A DNA stretch of 64,000 bases from Gammaproteobacteria bacterium (GTDB lineage Bacteria; Pseudomonadota; Gammaproteobacteria; Acidiferrobacterales; Sulfurifustaceae), in NCBI GenBank assembly GCA_016199745.1, contig JACQFZ010000029.1, positions 1 through 64,000 on the forward strand. Reading direction: 5' to 3'. The notes under the pieces are model-generated. The model searched no databases. It was not told the DNA's origin and was given only the letters and a program-made list of their open reading frames with translations. The translations under genes and the position numbers were made by a program. Shown piece after piece: positions 50,514 through 59,894 of this stretch (positions are counted from its first letter, which is position 1; each line of letters begins with the position of its first letter).

Positions 50514-50717
50514 ATGGTCGAGCTCGAAGCCGTCACACGGGCGAAGTTGTATGAATATCGCCTCGAACACAAAGCGCTCGATAGCGCCATCGAGCGCTTA
50601 GGGCAGGATCCATCGATGGACCAACTGCAATTGCGCCGCCTCAAGAAGCGCAAGTTGTTGCTCAAGGACTTTATCGCACGACTGGAAAGTCGATTGATTC
50701 CCGACATCCCGGCGTAA
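50514..50717 (+). CDS. DUF465/YdcH-like small coiled-coil protein
   Basis: 67 residues, all helical: LYEYRLEHKALDSAIERL and LRRLKKRKLLLKDFIARLE are the helical hairpin of DUF465. Function unknown. It lies 18 bases after the RDD gene and may be in its operon. Confidence 0.78.
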   Translation: MVELEAVTRAKLYEYRLEHKALDSAIERLGQDPSMDQLQLRRLKKRKLLLKDFIARLESRLIPDIPA

Positions 50718-50764
50718 CATTCGCCGACCGTTGACGCGCCGACGCGTTATCGAACCGCCCGCAC

Positions 50765-50992
50765 TCAGGCGCTGAAATCGGCGCGCTCGGTCGACAACAC
50801 ACCGTCGTAAAAGTACACCACGAATCCGCTTCCATCCGGCGCTCGATCGGCGGTCCAGATAAAGTTGATACCGCGTAGAAATACCGGATCGATGTGCATA
50901 CCGTCGTTGGCCGGGAACTCCATCAACGCCATCGCTTCTTCCAACGTCGGCAGTCGCCAATCGCCGAAGCCGGCGTATTTCGCAGCATTCAA
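50765..50992 (-). pseudogene. DUF1566-domain protein, N-terminally truncated
   Basis: 75 residues remain: NAAKYAGFGDWRLPTLEEAMALMEFP and FIWTADRAPDGSGFVVYFYDG. WRLPTLEEA is the DUF1566/Lcl signature. In complete members this motif is preceded by W..A...C and a longer domain; here the frame begins with a TTG after an apparent break. Probably not expressed. Confidence 0.65.
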
Positions 50993-51122
50993 CTTTTAGA
51001 TTCGAACCGCTTGAGGAGAATCGGCAGCTGGTCGCAGCGAACCGCCGGTCTTATGCGGACGAATCATAGCGGCGCACGTGCAGACTGAGTAGCACGCGGC
51101 AATCTGAACCAAAGAATTGAAG

Positions 51123-52247
51123 TCAGCCGGTCGGCGACAACCGCACCTGCCTTCGCTTGGCGGCGGGCGTAGCGGCGTTGCCAGACGCCGTCCCCGCTCC
51201 ATCCAGTCCCCAGAACTTGCCGATGTAGTAACTCGCGCAGATTCCGACCGGGAACATATACGGCGCCGGCCGGCCGCAATGATCGGCATTGTTACCCGGA
51301 TCGATCGGAACGCCATGGCCCATGCCGGGGATCACGTACGTTTCCACCAGCGCGTTGCCGTTCGCATCGCGGTAGACCCGATGCGGAAATCCTTTGACGC
51401 GGTTTTCTTCCGGTGGCGTTTGGTCGACGCCGTGAATGGCGGTCCACTGCTCCGCCAGCTCGACCGCATCGCGCGGGTTGACGGTCTTGTCGGCATCGCC
51501 TTGCCAGATCGAAACGCGCGGCCACGGTCCTTGGTAGTCGGTCGCGTCGCGCACGCGCTGGGCCCATTCGTGCGACGTCAGGTCGGTGATCGGAACCGTT
51601 GGCGACTGGTCCAGGCTGACGCCGCAACGTGTTAGCGCCGCCGAGCTGGTGCTGGCACACAAGTACGGCACACCGGCGAGAACACCGCCGCCGGCGAAAA
51701 TCTCCGGGTAAACCGCCAACATGACCGCCGTCATGGCGCCGCCGCCGGAAAGGCCGGTCACATAAACTCGCTTGGGATCGACCTTATGCTCGGTCTTCAC
51801 GCGATCGATCATTTGTTTGATCGACAGCGCTTCGCCGGCGTCGCGTACTTGGTCTGTGCCCCATTCACCCCAGAACCAAAAATCTGACGGCGCCCAACCG
51901 TTGAACCAGTTGAAGCACAGTCGTGGGTTGTTGATTCCTTGCTGCTGCGGCAATAACACCGCGAAGTGCCAGCGCCGTGCGAGCTGGGTCCAGCCGGTCT
52001 CGTCATCGTAGTCGCCGGCGGTTTGCGTACATCCGTGCAGCGCGACCACCAACGGCGCCGATGCCGGCAACGACGGGGGAATATATTTGAACATTCGTAG
52101 ATCGCCGGGATTAGAACCGAAGTCATGGACTTCGGTGAGTTCTTCGGCAAGGACTGTCCGAGAAACGCCGATCACCAGCAGAATAACGGCCAGCGCTAAC
52201 GTGCCAACTGATCCAGATCGGCGACGAGCAAGGTGCTGAACATCCAT
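51123..52247 (-). CDS. secreted PHB-depolymerase-family esterase
   Basis: 374 residues. Signal peptide (about residues 14-34), then the esterase PHB family: PLVVALHGCTQTAGDYDDETGW (oxyanion hole), FNWFNGWAPSDFWFWGEWGTDQV, nucleophile elbow VYVTGLSGGGAMTAVM, acid in SIWQGDADKTVNP, and His in IPGMGHGVPIDPG. It cleaves polyesters or acetyl/feruloyl esters outside the cytoplasm; the actual substrate is unknown. GGAGAAGG precedes the ATG. No substrate-binding domain is attached. Confidence 0.88.
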   Translation of the reverse strand: MDVQHLARRRSGSVGTLALAVILLVIGVSRTVLAEELTEVHDFGSNPGDLRMFKYIPPSLPASAPLVVALHGCTQTAGDYDDETGWTQLARRWHFAVLLPQQQGINNPRLCFNWFNGWAPSDFWFWGEWGTDQVRDAGEALSIKQMIDRVKTEHKVDPKRVYVTGLSGGGAMTAVMLAVYPEIFAGGGVLAGVPYLCASTSSAALTRCGVSLDQSPTVPITDLTSHEWAQRVRDATDYQGPWPRVSIWQGDADKTVNPRDAVELAEQWTAIHGVDQTPPEENRVKGFPHRVYRDANGNALVETYVIPGMGHGVPIDPGNNADHCGRPAPYMFPVGICASYYIGKFWGLDGAGTASGNAATPAAKRRQVRLSPTG

Positions 52248-52383
52248 GTCCCTTCTCCATTGCGTGGTTAGCGAAGACCTTCGCTACACTGGTGATCTTA
52301 ATACGCGAGCGATTTTTTTGTCTGCGCATTCATAAGCCAAACAAGTGCATGGACATTCATAAGATGATAAAAACCGTTTCACA

Positions 52384-53310
52384 ATGATCGCCCCACTTCC
52401 CGCACGCGACGGCGTAAGCCCGAGCGCCGTCTGGTTACCCGACGGCGCGTGGCGCACCATGCTGGAGTTTTTAGTGGATCGCTTCACCGATATTGCCGCG
52501 GCGACATGGATCGCGCGCATGCAAAAGGGACTCGTGGTTGATGAAAACGGCACCCCGATCGACTGCAATACTCCTTATCGCAGTGGCCTTCGGCTTTATT
52601 ACTATCGTGAGCTCGATACCGAAGCATCCATTCCGTTTACAGAAACGATTCTTTACCAAGACGACCACATAGTCGTCGTCGACAAACCGCATTTTCTGCC
52701 GGTTATTCCCTCCGGCCGTTTCCTCCACGAAACGTTGCTGGTTCGCTTGAAACGAAAACTGCGGCTCGATTATCTCGCACCGATCCATCGCATCGATCGC
52801 GAAACCGCCGGTCTCGTGCTCTTTTGCATTACTCCTAACAGCCGCGGTCACTATCAATCGCTGTTCCAGCGTCGCGAAGTCACTAAGACGTACCACGCAT
52901 TGGCACGATTACGTCCCGATCTTAGTTTTCCACGCGTCCATCGCAGCCGAATGGTGGAGGGACAACCGTTTTTTCGAATGCAGGAAACCGCGGGAGAGCC
53001 AAACTCGGAGACCCACATCGAGCTCATCGAAGCCAGGGGAGAACTGGCGCTTTACCAGCTAACGCCGGTCACCGGGCGAAAACACCAACTACGGGTTCAT
53101 ATGGCGTCATTGGCCATTCCTATTATGAATGACGCGTTTTATCCGCAACTGCTGACCCGCGACCAAGACGACTTCTCGCGCCCGCTACAACTGCTCGCCA
53201 AAGCGATTGCCTTCACCGACCCGCTGACCGGGGCAGCGCGGCAATTTGCCAGCCAGCAGGCGCTGTCTCTGCAGGACGCGTCTGCCGTCGGAAAGTCGCC
53301 GATGGCTTAG
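52384..53310 (+). CDS. RluA-family RNA pseudouridine synthase
   Basis: 308 residues. An S4-like N-terminal part (about 20-75) is followed by the catalytic domain: ILYQDDHIVVVDKPHFLPVIPSG, HRIDRETAGLVLF with catalytic Asp 138, KTYHALARL and TGRKHQLRVHMASL. It resembles the less common group with an IPSG/LHETLL stretch rather than RluC/RluD. RNA target unknown. It is divergent from the esterase. Confidence 0.88.
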   Translation: MIAPLPARDGVSPSAVWLPDGAWRTMLEFLVDRFTDIAAATWIARMQKGLVVDENGTPIDCNTPYRSGLRLYYYRELDTEASIPFTETILYQDDHIVVVDKPHFLPVIPSGRFLHETLLVRLKRKLRLDYLAPIHRIDRETAGLVLFCITPNSRGHYQSLFQRREVTKTYHALARLRPDLSFPRVHRSRMVEGQPFFRMQETAGEPNSETHIELIEARGELALYQLTPVTGRKHQLRVHMASLAIPIMNDAFYPQLLTRDQDDFSRPLQLLAKAIAFTDPLTGAARQFASQQALSLQDASAVGKSPMA

Positions 53311-53562
53311 CGAAACCGCGCGTTTTGCGGTGACAGCGCGGTCCCGGTAGCAGCGCCTAGGAAGACAGACTATATAAGTACCATCGAGAATGGCGCGTTC
53401 GGGCGCTGTCGTTCCGCTTCGCCGGTACAGGGATTACCGGGATAAATGCACATTTTCAAGGATGTCGTGATAGTCGCATTCCTCGCCGACGCCCTCACCC
53501 GTGATGTAGGACACCACCAATAGCTCGGGTAAATGAGCCGAGAGTAATAGGGGACTGAAGAA

Positions 53563-54660
53563 ATGACGCTGCGTATGGTTTCGTTAGCTTTTTCTCTACT
53601 GCTCGCCACCGCCGCGCAAGCAGATATCCGAGTGGGTGTCGTCGGCTCGATGAGCGGCCAATATGCCGCTTATGGCGAGCAAGTGCGACGCGGCATGGAA
53701 ATGGCGGTCGCCGACATCAACGCCAAAGGCGGCCTGCTCGGGCAGAAAGTCGTACTGGAAGTCGGCGACGATCAGTGCGATGCGCAGAAAGCGGTACCAG
53801 CGGCGAAAGAGATGGTCAACAAAAAAGTCGTGTTCGTGAACGGTCACGACTGCTCGGACACATCGATTCCGGCGTCCGATATCTATAGTCAAGCGGGTAT
53901 CTTGCAGATTTCACCGGCGGCAACCAATCCGGCATTCACCGACCGCCAATTGAAGAACGTTTTGCGCGTATGCGGCCGCGATGATCAGCAAGGCTTGGTC
54001 GCCGGCGCCTACATCGCCACTCGTTTCAAAAATCAGAACATCGCGATCCTGCACGACAACACCACGTACGGCAAAGGCTTGGCCGACGAAACGAAGAAGA
54101 CGATGAATAAGCTCGGCACGAAAGAGTCGATGTACGAGGCTATCACCCCAGGTGCGAAGGACTACTCGGAGCTGGTGAAAAAACTGAAAGCAGCGAACAT
54201 CGGGCTGATCTACCTCGGCGGCTATCACACCGAGGCCGCGGCAATCGCCCGCGAGGTACACGCCCAAGGTATGAAGACACGGTTGATGTCCGGCGACGCC
54301 TTAGTGACCGATGAGTTCTGGACGATTGCCGGACCGGCCGGCGAAGGCGTGCTCATGACCTTCGGCCCGGATCCGACGCGCGAACTCTCGGCGGTTTCGG
54401 TGGTAAGAAAATTCGTGCAGCAAGGTTACAAACCCGAAGGCTCGACGCTCTACGCGTACGGCGCGACCCAGGTGTGGGCGCAGGCCGTGAAACAAGCGGG
54501 CAGCACTAAAGCGGCCGATGTAGCAAAGGTATTGAAGAGCGGCAAGCGGTTCGAGACCGTGCTCGGCAAAATCTCGTTCGACGGTAACGGCGATGTCATC
54601 GGTCCCGGATATGTCGTGTACGAATGGAAGGACGGAAAGTACGATTACGTAAAGAACTAA
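53563..54660 (+). CDS. branched-chain amino acid ABC binding protein (LivK-like)
   Basis: 365 residues: signal peptide up to AAQA, then IRVGVVGSMSGQYAAYGEQVRRGMEMAVADINAKGG, the Leu/Ile/Val-binding protein signature, DDQCDAQKAVPAAKEMV and NIAILHDNTTYGKGLADE. No LivH, LivM, LivG or LivF gene is near, so it is an orphan that must share a membrane complex coded elsewhere. The 250 bases before it hold no clear gene. Confidence 0.9.
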   Translation: MTLRMVSLAFSLLLATAAQADIRVGVVGSMSGQYAAYGEQVRRGMEMAVADINAKGGLLGQKVVLEVGDDQCDAQKAVPAAKEMVNKKVVFVNGHDCSDTSIPASDIYSQAGILQISPAATNPAFTDRQLKNVLRVCGRDDQQGLVAGAYIATRFKNQNIAILHDNTTYGKGLADETKKTMNKLGTKESMYEAITPGAKDYSELVKKLKAANIGLIYLGGYHTEAAAIAREVHAQGMKTRLMSGDALVTDEFWTIAGPAGEGVLMTFGPDPTRELSAVSVVRKFVQQGYKPEGSTLYAYGATQVWAQAVKQAGSTKAADVAKVLKSGKRFETVLGKISFDGNGDVIGPGYVVYEWKDGKYDYVKN

Positions 54661-54763
54661 CGTATTCGCCGTCGCCGTTAGGGTTCGCGGCGCTCGGTCA
54701 AGCTACCCGAGGCAATATCGTGTAGTTTGGCAGAGTGCCACGAACCCTAATGCGTTATAGCCC

Positions 54764-55648
54764 ATGCCAATAAAACCGAGTCAGTCGCATTTCTCGACGA
54801 TCCGCGGTCTGCACTATCACGTACGCACCTGGGGCCAACCGTCCGCGCCAACGCTATTCATGCTGCACGGCTGGATGGATGCGTCGGCGTCATTTCAATT
54901 TCTCGTCGACGCTCTGCAGCAAGACTGGTATGTCATCGCCCCCGATTGGCGCGGCTTCGGTTTGTCACAATGGAACCCGCAAGGCTACTGGGTGCCCGAC
55001 TACTTGGGCGATCTCGATGCCTTGTTGGCACAGTACTCGGCCGAGGCACCGGCAAAGCTGATCGGACACAGCCTCGGCGGCAATATCGTCTGCCTGTATG
55101 CCGGCATACGGCCGGAACGGGTGTCGCACGTCGTGTCGCTCGATGCTATCGGCGTGCCGCGCAACGATCCGGCCGAGGCACCGGCACGTTACCGTCGCTG
55201 GCTCGACGAAATCATCGACCCGCCGCCGCTGACGCACTATGCGAATCTCGATGCCGTCGTCGCCCGGCTTAAGAAGAACAACCCACGGCTGAGCGACGAC
55301 AAAGCGCGCTTTCTCGCGCCGCATTGGGCCGAGGAACTAGCCGACGGCAGTGCGCGATTGCGCAGCGACCCAGCGCACAAGCTGGTCTATCCGCTGCTCT
55401 ATCGGCTGGAGGAAGCGACGGCATGTTGGCGCCACATCACTGCGCGCGTGCTGCTGGTCGAAGCCGAAGACTCGTACATGCGCAAATGGATCAACGAACA
55501 TCCGACAGAGTTCGCCAAGCGCAAAGCGGCGTTCTCGAATCTGACGGAACACAGGGTACGCGACGCCGGCCATATGCTGCATCACGACCAACCGGAAGAA
55601 TTGGCGCCGCTCATAGAAGCATTTCTCGCCGGCGCGACTTACCCTTAA
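54764..55648 (+). CDS. alpha/beta hydrolase
   Basis: 294 residues, cytosolic. LFMLHGWMDASASFQFLVDAL (oxyanion loop), DWRGFGLSQW, nucleophile elbow KLIGHSLGGNIVCLYA, acid in LLVEAEDSYM and His in VRDAGHMLHHDQPE. A typical single-domain serine hydrolase of the epoxide-hydrolase/esterase type. Substrate unknown. Confidence 0.88.
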   Translation: MPIKPSQSHFSTIRGLHYHVRTWGQPSAPTLFMLHGWMDASASFQFLVDALQQDWYVIAPDWRGFGLSQWNPQGYWVPDYLGDLDALLAQYSAEAPAKLIGHSLGGNIVCLYAGIRPERVSHVVSLDAIGVPRNDPAEAPARYRRWLDEIIDPPPLTHYANLDAVVARLKKNNPRLSDDKARFLAPHWAEELADGSARLRSDPAHKLVYPLLYRLEEATACWRHITARVLLVEAEDSYMRKWINEHPTEFAKRKAAFSNLTEHRVRDAGHMLHHDQPEELAPLIEAFLAGATYP

Positions 55649-55769
55649 CCTCACCGTAGTTCCTGCTCCGCCGCCAACAATTGGTCGTAGAGCTTATAGC
55701 CGTTGGTGCTATAGCACGCGTTTCTCCGTCAGCTTAGGGTCGGCATCAGTCGATCAAAAGGAGAAGATC

Positions 55770-56483
55770 ATGACCTTCCGGCACACGCTGACGCTTTTTA
55801 TTTTCGTTTTATCGCTCGGCCTGAATCAGGCGGACTTCGCCGCCGAAACAGCCACCCGCACAATTCGCGTGGCCGCGCTCGACAGTCTCGAGGGTCCTCC
55901 GCCCTGCGGACAAGACAACAAATGCAATATCGCGGTATGCCCGAACGATCCTGACTGTCCCGCCGATCTGCCGAAGACGTCGACCACGACCAGTACCGAC
56001 AAGCCGGACCGACCGTCCGACATCAACGACTGCACTTCCAAAGAAGTCACCGAAATCGGACTGGCGATCGATTTTGGCGCAGATCATTGGCAGGAATATA
56101 AAGCGGTGCTCGAAGATATCCGCGACTGGCCGGTGACGATCGGAAATTGCCTCGAGAATAGGTTCAAGAAAAACGGCAAGGTCGTCTGCGAAAAATCGAT
56201 GGGCGGCAGCTGCACCGATAAGAACGGAACAAATAACGGCTGGGCGGTTTTCTCGAATAAGAGATGCCACATGTGCCCGGACTTTCTGAACCGCATAAAA
56301 AATCTGCCGGACCCGGTCAGCAATCGGCAAGCGTGCTACTTCGCGCTGGTGACGCATGAGTGGGGACACACCTGCGAACGCGGGCATAAAACGTTGGAAA
56401 TTATCGACGACGAAGCATTCAACTTTTGGAAGAGCAAACATCCCGACGTAACGATCACCTTTAGCGATTGCGGGATGCGATGA
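55770..56483 (+). CDS. secreted Cys-rich protein with HEWGH zinc-protease motif
   Basis: 237 residues with a signal peptide (about 1-25) and 13 cysteines outside it. Residues 196-200 are HEWGH in FALVTHEWGHTCERGHKTLEIIDDEAF, the HExxH zinc motif, with Glu 215 as a possible third ligand in gluzincin style. The N-terminal mature part has CGQDNKCNIAVCPNDPDCPADL, probably a disulfide knot and a linker. AAGGAGAAG precedes the ATG. I know of no named family with this layout; secreted metallopeptidase is inferred from the motif only. Confidence 0.7.
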   Translation: MTFRHTLTLFIFVLSLGLNQADFAAETATRTIRVAALDSLEGPPPCGQDNKCNIAVCPNDPDCPADLPKTSTTTSTDKPDRPSDINDCTSKEVTEIGLAIDFGADHWQEYKAVLEDIRDWPVTIGNCLENRFKKNGKVVCEKSMGGSCTDKNGTNNGWAVFSNKRCHMCPDFLNRIKNLPDPVSNRQACYFALVTHEWGHTCERGHKTLEIIDDEAFNFWKSKHPDVTITFSDCGMR

Positions 56484-56750
56484 CGGCCGGAAAATAGGGT
56501 GGTCGCCCTGACCGTTGCTGAAGCGTTCAATACGTTGTATTACTTCGAAGCGCGTGCGAAAGCTATATTACTGCGCTATCGACCGGGCGCACGTTACCGA
56601 CGCCGTCGCCGGCAAGACGGTGGAACTGTGGGCGGCATATTTGAATTTTTCCGCCAATCACTTCCATGCACTGAAACAGATTTTGCGGCACGCAAGAAAC
56701 GGATTTTTAAACTTGAACACAGCAAATCGACAACGGGAGAAACGAAGACC

Positions 56751-57140
56751 ATGAGAATTTTGCATACGATGTTACGGGTAGGCGACCTGGACCGTTCACT
56801 GACGTTCTACACCGAAGTGTTGGGCATGCGCTTATTGCGGCGCAAAGATTATCCGGAAGGAAAGTTCACGCTCGCGTTCGTCGGCTACGAGGATGAAGCC
56901 GATGGTGCCGCGCTGGAGCTGACTTACAACTGGGGCGTCGGCGACTACGAAATAGGCACGGGCTACGGCCATGTCGCCGTCGAAGTCGACGATGCCTATG
57001 GCGCCTGCGCCGAAATCAAACGCCGTGGCGGAACCGTGACACGCGAGGCCGGGCCGATGAAACATGGCACAACAGTTATCGCTTTTGTGCAGGATCCGGA
57101 TGGTTACAAGGTCGAATTGATTCAAAAGAAGACCCACTAA
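56751..57140 (+). CDS. gloA: lactoylglutathione lyase (glyoxalase I)
   Basis: 129 residues: [39 protein letters not shown], then [16 protein letters not shown] and [15 protein letters not shown]. The metal ligands His 5, Glu 56, His 74 and Glu 122 of the nickel-type enzyme are in place. It converts the methylglyoxal-glutathione hemithioacetal to lactoylglutathione. The earlier in-frame start at 56499 has no homology. Confidence 0.94.
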   Translation: MRILHTMLRVGDLDRSLTFYTEVLGMRLLRRKDYPEGKFTLAFVGYEDEADGAALELTYNWGVGDYEIGTGYGHVAVEVDDAYGACAEIKRRGGTVTREAGPMKHGTTVIAFVQDPDGYKVELIQKKTH

Positions 57141-57367
57141 GCGGTACCGACGCCGGCAGGGGCGGCCGTCGACCTTGGAAGGCTCGACCTCCCCCCCTTT
57201 TCGCCGGCATCGTGGACCATCCCGCCACATTACCTTCGACGTAACTGACAATTTTTAAACAGCTTTTACGCTGGCTGCGCTTGTCCAAAGCGGTGCATCC
57301 GGCGCCAATGGATAATGCAGCGATCCAGCCCTCCCGAGTAAGGAAGATTATCTACACTCCTTACATA

Positions 57368-57382
57368 CCCCTCATTGAGGGG
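57368..57382 (+). terminator. short hairpin CCCCTCA-T-TGAGGGG
   Basis: A perfect 7-bp palindrome followed by CTTATTGTTT lies 22 bases before the chemoreceptor start. The one-base loop means the stem cannot close fully. It could be a weak terminator for the upstream side or a leader structure. Confidence 0.35.
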
Positions 57383-57403
57383 CTTATTGTTTCCGGGGGT
57401 CAA

Positions 57404-58816
57404 ATGAAGCTGGTGCAATTTTTCAATAACCTAAAAACATCGCAAAAGCTGCTCATGATCAGCTTGAGCTTCTCGCTACCAATCGCCGTTTTGCTCTACT
57501 TGCTCATCGACAGCATTAACTACGACATCCAGTTTTCGCAGTACGAGCTTTACGGCGATCGCTACCAACGCCCCTTAGAAAAACTGCTGCAGGCCATTCC
57601 CGAGCACAATACCCTGCTGGCCGAATATGCCGTTAAATCGAGCTCACCGCTGAATGCCGGCATACAAAATAAGGAACGAGAAGTCGACGAGGCGATGGCC
57701 GAGCTCGCGCAGGTCGACAAAGAGCTGGGCGAAACTCTCCAGTTCACCGACGAGGGCTTACAAAAGCGTCAACGTACCCATTTCCGCGCCGGTACGGTGG
57801 CGCAGGAGTGGCAGGAACTGAAGTCCAACAGAGACAAACTGTCGCTGGAAGCGTTGGCAGAAAAGCATCAGCACCTAAAGAACGATATCCGCACCATGAT
57901 CACCCACATGGGCGATACCTCTAATCTGATCCTCGACCCGGATCTAGACAGCTATTACACAATGGACGTTACGCTGTTGGCGTTGCCGCAGACGCAGGAT
58001 CGAATGGCCGAAATTATCGATGCCGGTTGGCGCGCGTTACGAAGCGGCACTATCGGTCAGAGCGAGCGCATCAAGATGGCGATTTACGGCGCGCAACTCA
58101 AAGAGGACATGGATCGGATTAATCAAAGCCTGCAAACCGCCTTCAATGAAGATAGAAACTTCTACGGTATCGAGCCGCACTTTCAAAAAATTATCCCACC
58201 GGCGTTGGAAAGCTATAACGTCAAGACCGTTGTGTTTATCAAAATGATTCAGGAGATCGTCGACGCCCCCAGCACCAGCATAACGGCAGATCAATTCGTC
58301 GAAGCGGGGTTGGCAGCGCGCACAGAGAGCTTCAATCTGTGGGACCGGGCCGCCGACGGCGAAGACAGTCTGCTCGTTAATCGGACCAACACGTTTAAAA
58401 CACAGCGGCTCGTATATCTACTCTTAACCCTGTTGTCGCTGGCCGTATCGGTCTTCCTCGCCATTGCTATTACTCGCAGCATCACCAAGTCATTGATGAT
58501 CGTGCTGGATAACCTCAAAGCACAGGCGGCGATGGACTTCAGCAAAAAAATCGATCTCGATCGCTCCGACGAGCTGGGCGAAATGGCCCAGGGCATCAAC
58601 AAAGTCGTCGGCACGCTGCGGTCGACGATCCAACGGATCATCGACAGCTCGAAATCATTGGCGAACTCGGCACAAACCTGGGCGGTGGCCAGTGTCGAGC
58701 TTTCGCAAATCTCCGACAAAAATCCAGCACTGCAAGAAATGACGGCCAGCATCAAGGAAGTGGCCAAGAACGCCAGCGATTTGGCCAAACTCTCGCAACA
58801 ATTTAAGTTAAAGTAG
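57404..58816 (+). CDS. methyl-accepting chemotaxis-like protein lacking the signalling core
   Basis: 470 residues from MKLVQFFNNLKTSQKLLMIS. Transmembrane helix 1 (about 17-35), a helical periplasmic sensor of about 300 residues (QRPLEKLLQAIPEHNTLLAEYA, NLILDPDLDSYYTMDV), helix 2 (about 330-350), and a HAMP domain (ITKSLMIVLDNLKAQAAMDFSKKIDLDRSDELGEMAQGIN). After it come only about 70 residues of the coiled coil: the strand ASVELSQIS jumps to EMTASIKEVAKNASDLA, so the conserved hairpin tip that binds CheA and CheW is absent. The gene is in frame, so it may be an internally deleted receptor or a sensor with another output. Confidence 0.8.
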   Translation: MKLVQFFNNLKTSQKLLMISLSFSLPIAVLLYLLIDSINYDIQFSQYELYGDRYQRPLEKLLQAIPEHNTLLAEYAVKSSSPLNAGIQNKEREVDEAMAELAQVDKELGETLQFTDEGLQKRQRTHFRAGTVAQEWQELKSNRDKLSLEALAEKHQHLKNDIRTMITHMGDTSNLILDPDLDSYYTMDVTLLALPQTQDRMAEIIDAGWRALRSGTIGQSERIKMAIYGAQLKEDMDRINQSLQTAFNEDRNFYGIEPHFQKIIPPALESYNVKTVVFIKMIQEIVDAPSTSITADQFVEAGLAARTESFNLWDRAADGEDSLLVNRTNTFKTQRLVYLLLTLLSLAVSVFLAIAITRSITKSLMIVLDNLKAQAAMDFSKKIDLDRSDELGEMAQGINKVVGTLRSTIQRIIDSSKSLANSAQTWAVASVELSQISDKNPALQEMTASIKEVAKNASDLAKLSQQFKLK

Positions 58817-58851
58817 CAATCGTTCCGGCCGGGGACCTTCGGAGAGAGACT

Positions 58852-59046
58852 ATGGCGGATGTCGTGGCAACGATCATCGTAAAAACGATCGACGGAGAGA
58901 AATATCTCTCCGTGAAACAGTTCCTGGAAATGTCGCCCGAAGACCGGACCAATCTTATCCTGGAAGATAAAATTTCTTTTCTCGATGCCAATGGCAGCGC
59001 TATCCGGAAGATGGATGCACTGCGTAGCCTTAAAGACAAGCGCTAG
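58852..59046 (+). CDS. small hypothetical protein
   Basis: 64 residues, ATG preceded by GGAGAGAG. MADVVATIIVKTIDGEKYLSVKQFLEMSPEDRTNLILEDKISFLD looks like a compact alpha/beta fold. It follows the chemoreceptor-like gene by 35 bases and is probably co-transcribed. Function unknown. Confidence 0.65.
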   Translation: MADVVATIIVKTIDGEKYLSVKQFLEMSPEDRTNLILEDKISFLDANGSAIRKMDALRSLKDKR

Positions 59047-59204
59047 CCGCCTTTCGCTGTCGTTCCTGCCCTCGGGAAAACCACCGAGCTTTTGCGCCCG
59101 CCTATTGATCTACGGCGCGACTTTGTGCCGAAATCTGTACCGGCGACATTGCCAACGCCCGCGCGTCCACACCACCTGGCACCGACAACGAAAAGGAACG
59201 AGCT

Positions 59205-59594
59205 ATGAGCCTATTGCAAGAATTTCGCACATTCGCCATGAAAGGAAATGTCGTCGACATGGCGGTCGGTGTTGTCATCGGTGCCGCCTTCGGAAAAATT
59301 GTTTCTTCGCTGGTCGGTGACATCATCACTCCACCGATCGGCCTCTTGATTGGCGGCGTCGATTTCCGTGATTTGGCGATCCATCTCAGTTCGCCGCTGG
59401 CGAATACACCGGTAACGATCAACTACGGCAAGTTCATTCAATCGATGTTCGACTTCATCGTCATCGCGTTCGCGATCTTCATGGCGCTGAAGGTCATCAA
59501 TCGGCTGCGGGCAAAACATGAAGCAGTACCGGTGATGACGAAAGAACAGCAACTGCTGACCGAGATCCGCGATCTACTGCGCGAGCGCGGCTGA
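59205..59594 (+). CDS. mscL: large-conductance mechanosensitive channel MscL
   Basis: 129 residues with two transmembrane helices. [41 protein letters not shown] is the pore-lining helix, [22 protein letters not shown] the second; the C-terminal amphipathic helix [12 protein letters not shown] is complete. A pentameric channel that opens on membrane tension during hypo-osmotic shock. AAGGAACG precedes the ATG. Confidence 0.95.
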   Translation: MSLLQEFRTFAMKGNVVDMAVGVVIGAAFGKIVSSLVGDIITPPIGLLIGGVDFRDLAIHLSSPLANTPVTINYGKFIQSMFDFIVIAFAIFMALKVINRLRAKHEAVPVMTKEQQLLTEIRDLLRERG

Positions 59595-59855
59595 CTAAAC
59601 GAACGCGATTAGCATGCTAGAGCGGTTATCGCCGTATCGGCATTCGACCCACTTACCCGATATATGTCGGCGCAAAGGCGCCGTGGTATGAAATTACCGA
59701 CGATCTTCCGCAACACCTGACCTGGCCTCGACGTAACAGCGCTGGGCACAACCATTCTTCCGCAGTACCATACGCCCGTTCCTGATACCGACGCCTGGCG
59801 TTTATCTACCCAGCCGCTACTGGAAAGCGGCGAGTCACAAAATAGGGGAGGCACC
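59595..59855. other. intergenic region before the acyltransferase
   Basis: About 260 bases with no supported gene or repeat; the only notable signal is a strong GGGGAGG at 59845-59851 just before a possible ATT start. Confidence 0.4.
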
Positions 59856-59894
59856 ATTTTCAGTCCCGTAAGCATCCTGCCGGCGTTCGCTGGC

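Noticed and set aside
53437-53530. Minus-strand reading ELLVVSYITGEGVGEECDYH... before the LivK-like gene
   Set aside because: It looks protein-like but is only about 30 codons, has no start and matches no family I can name; perhaps a gene fossil, not strong enough to annotate.
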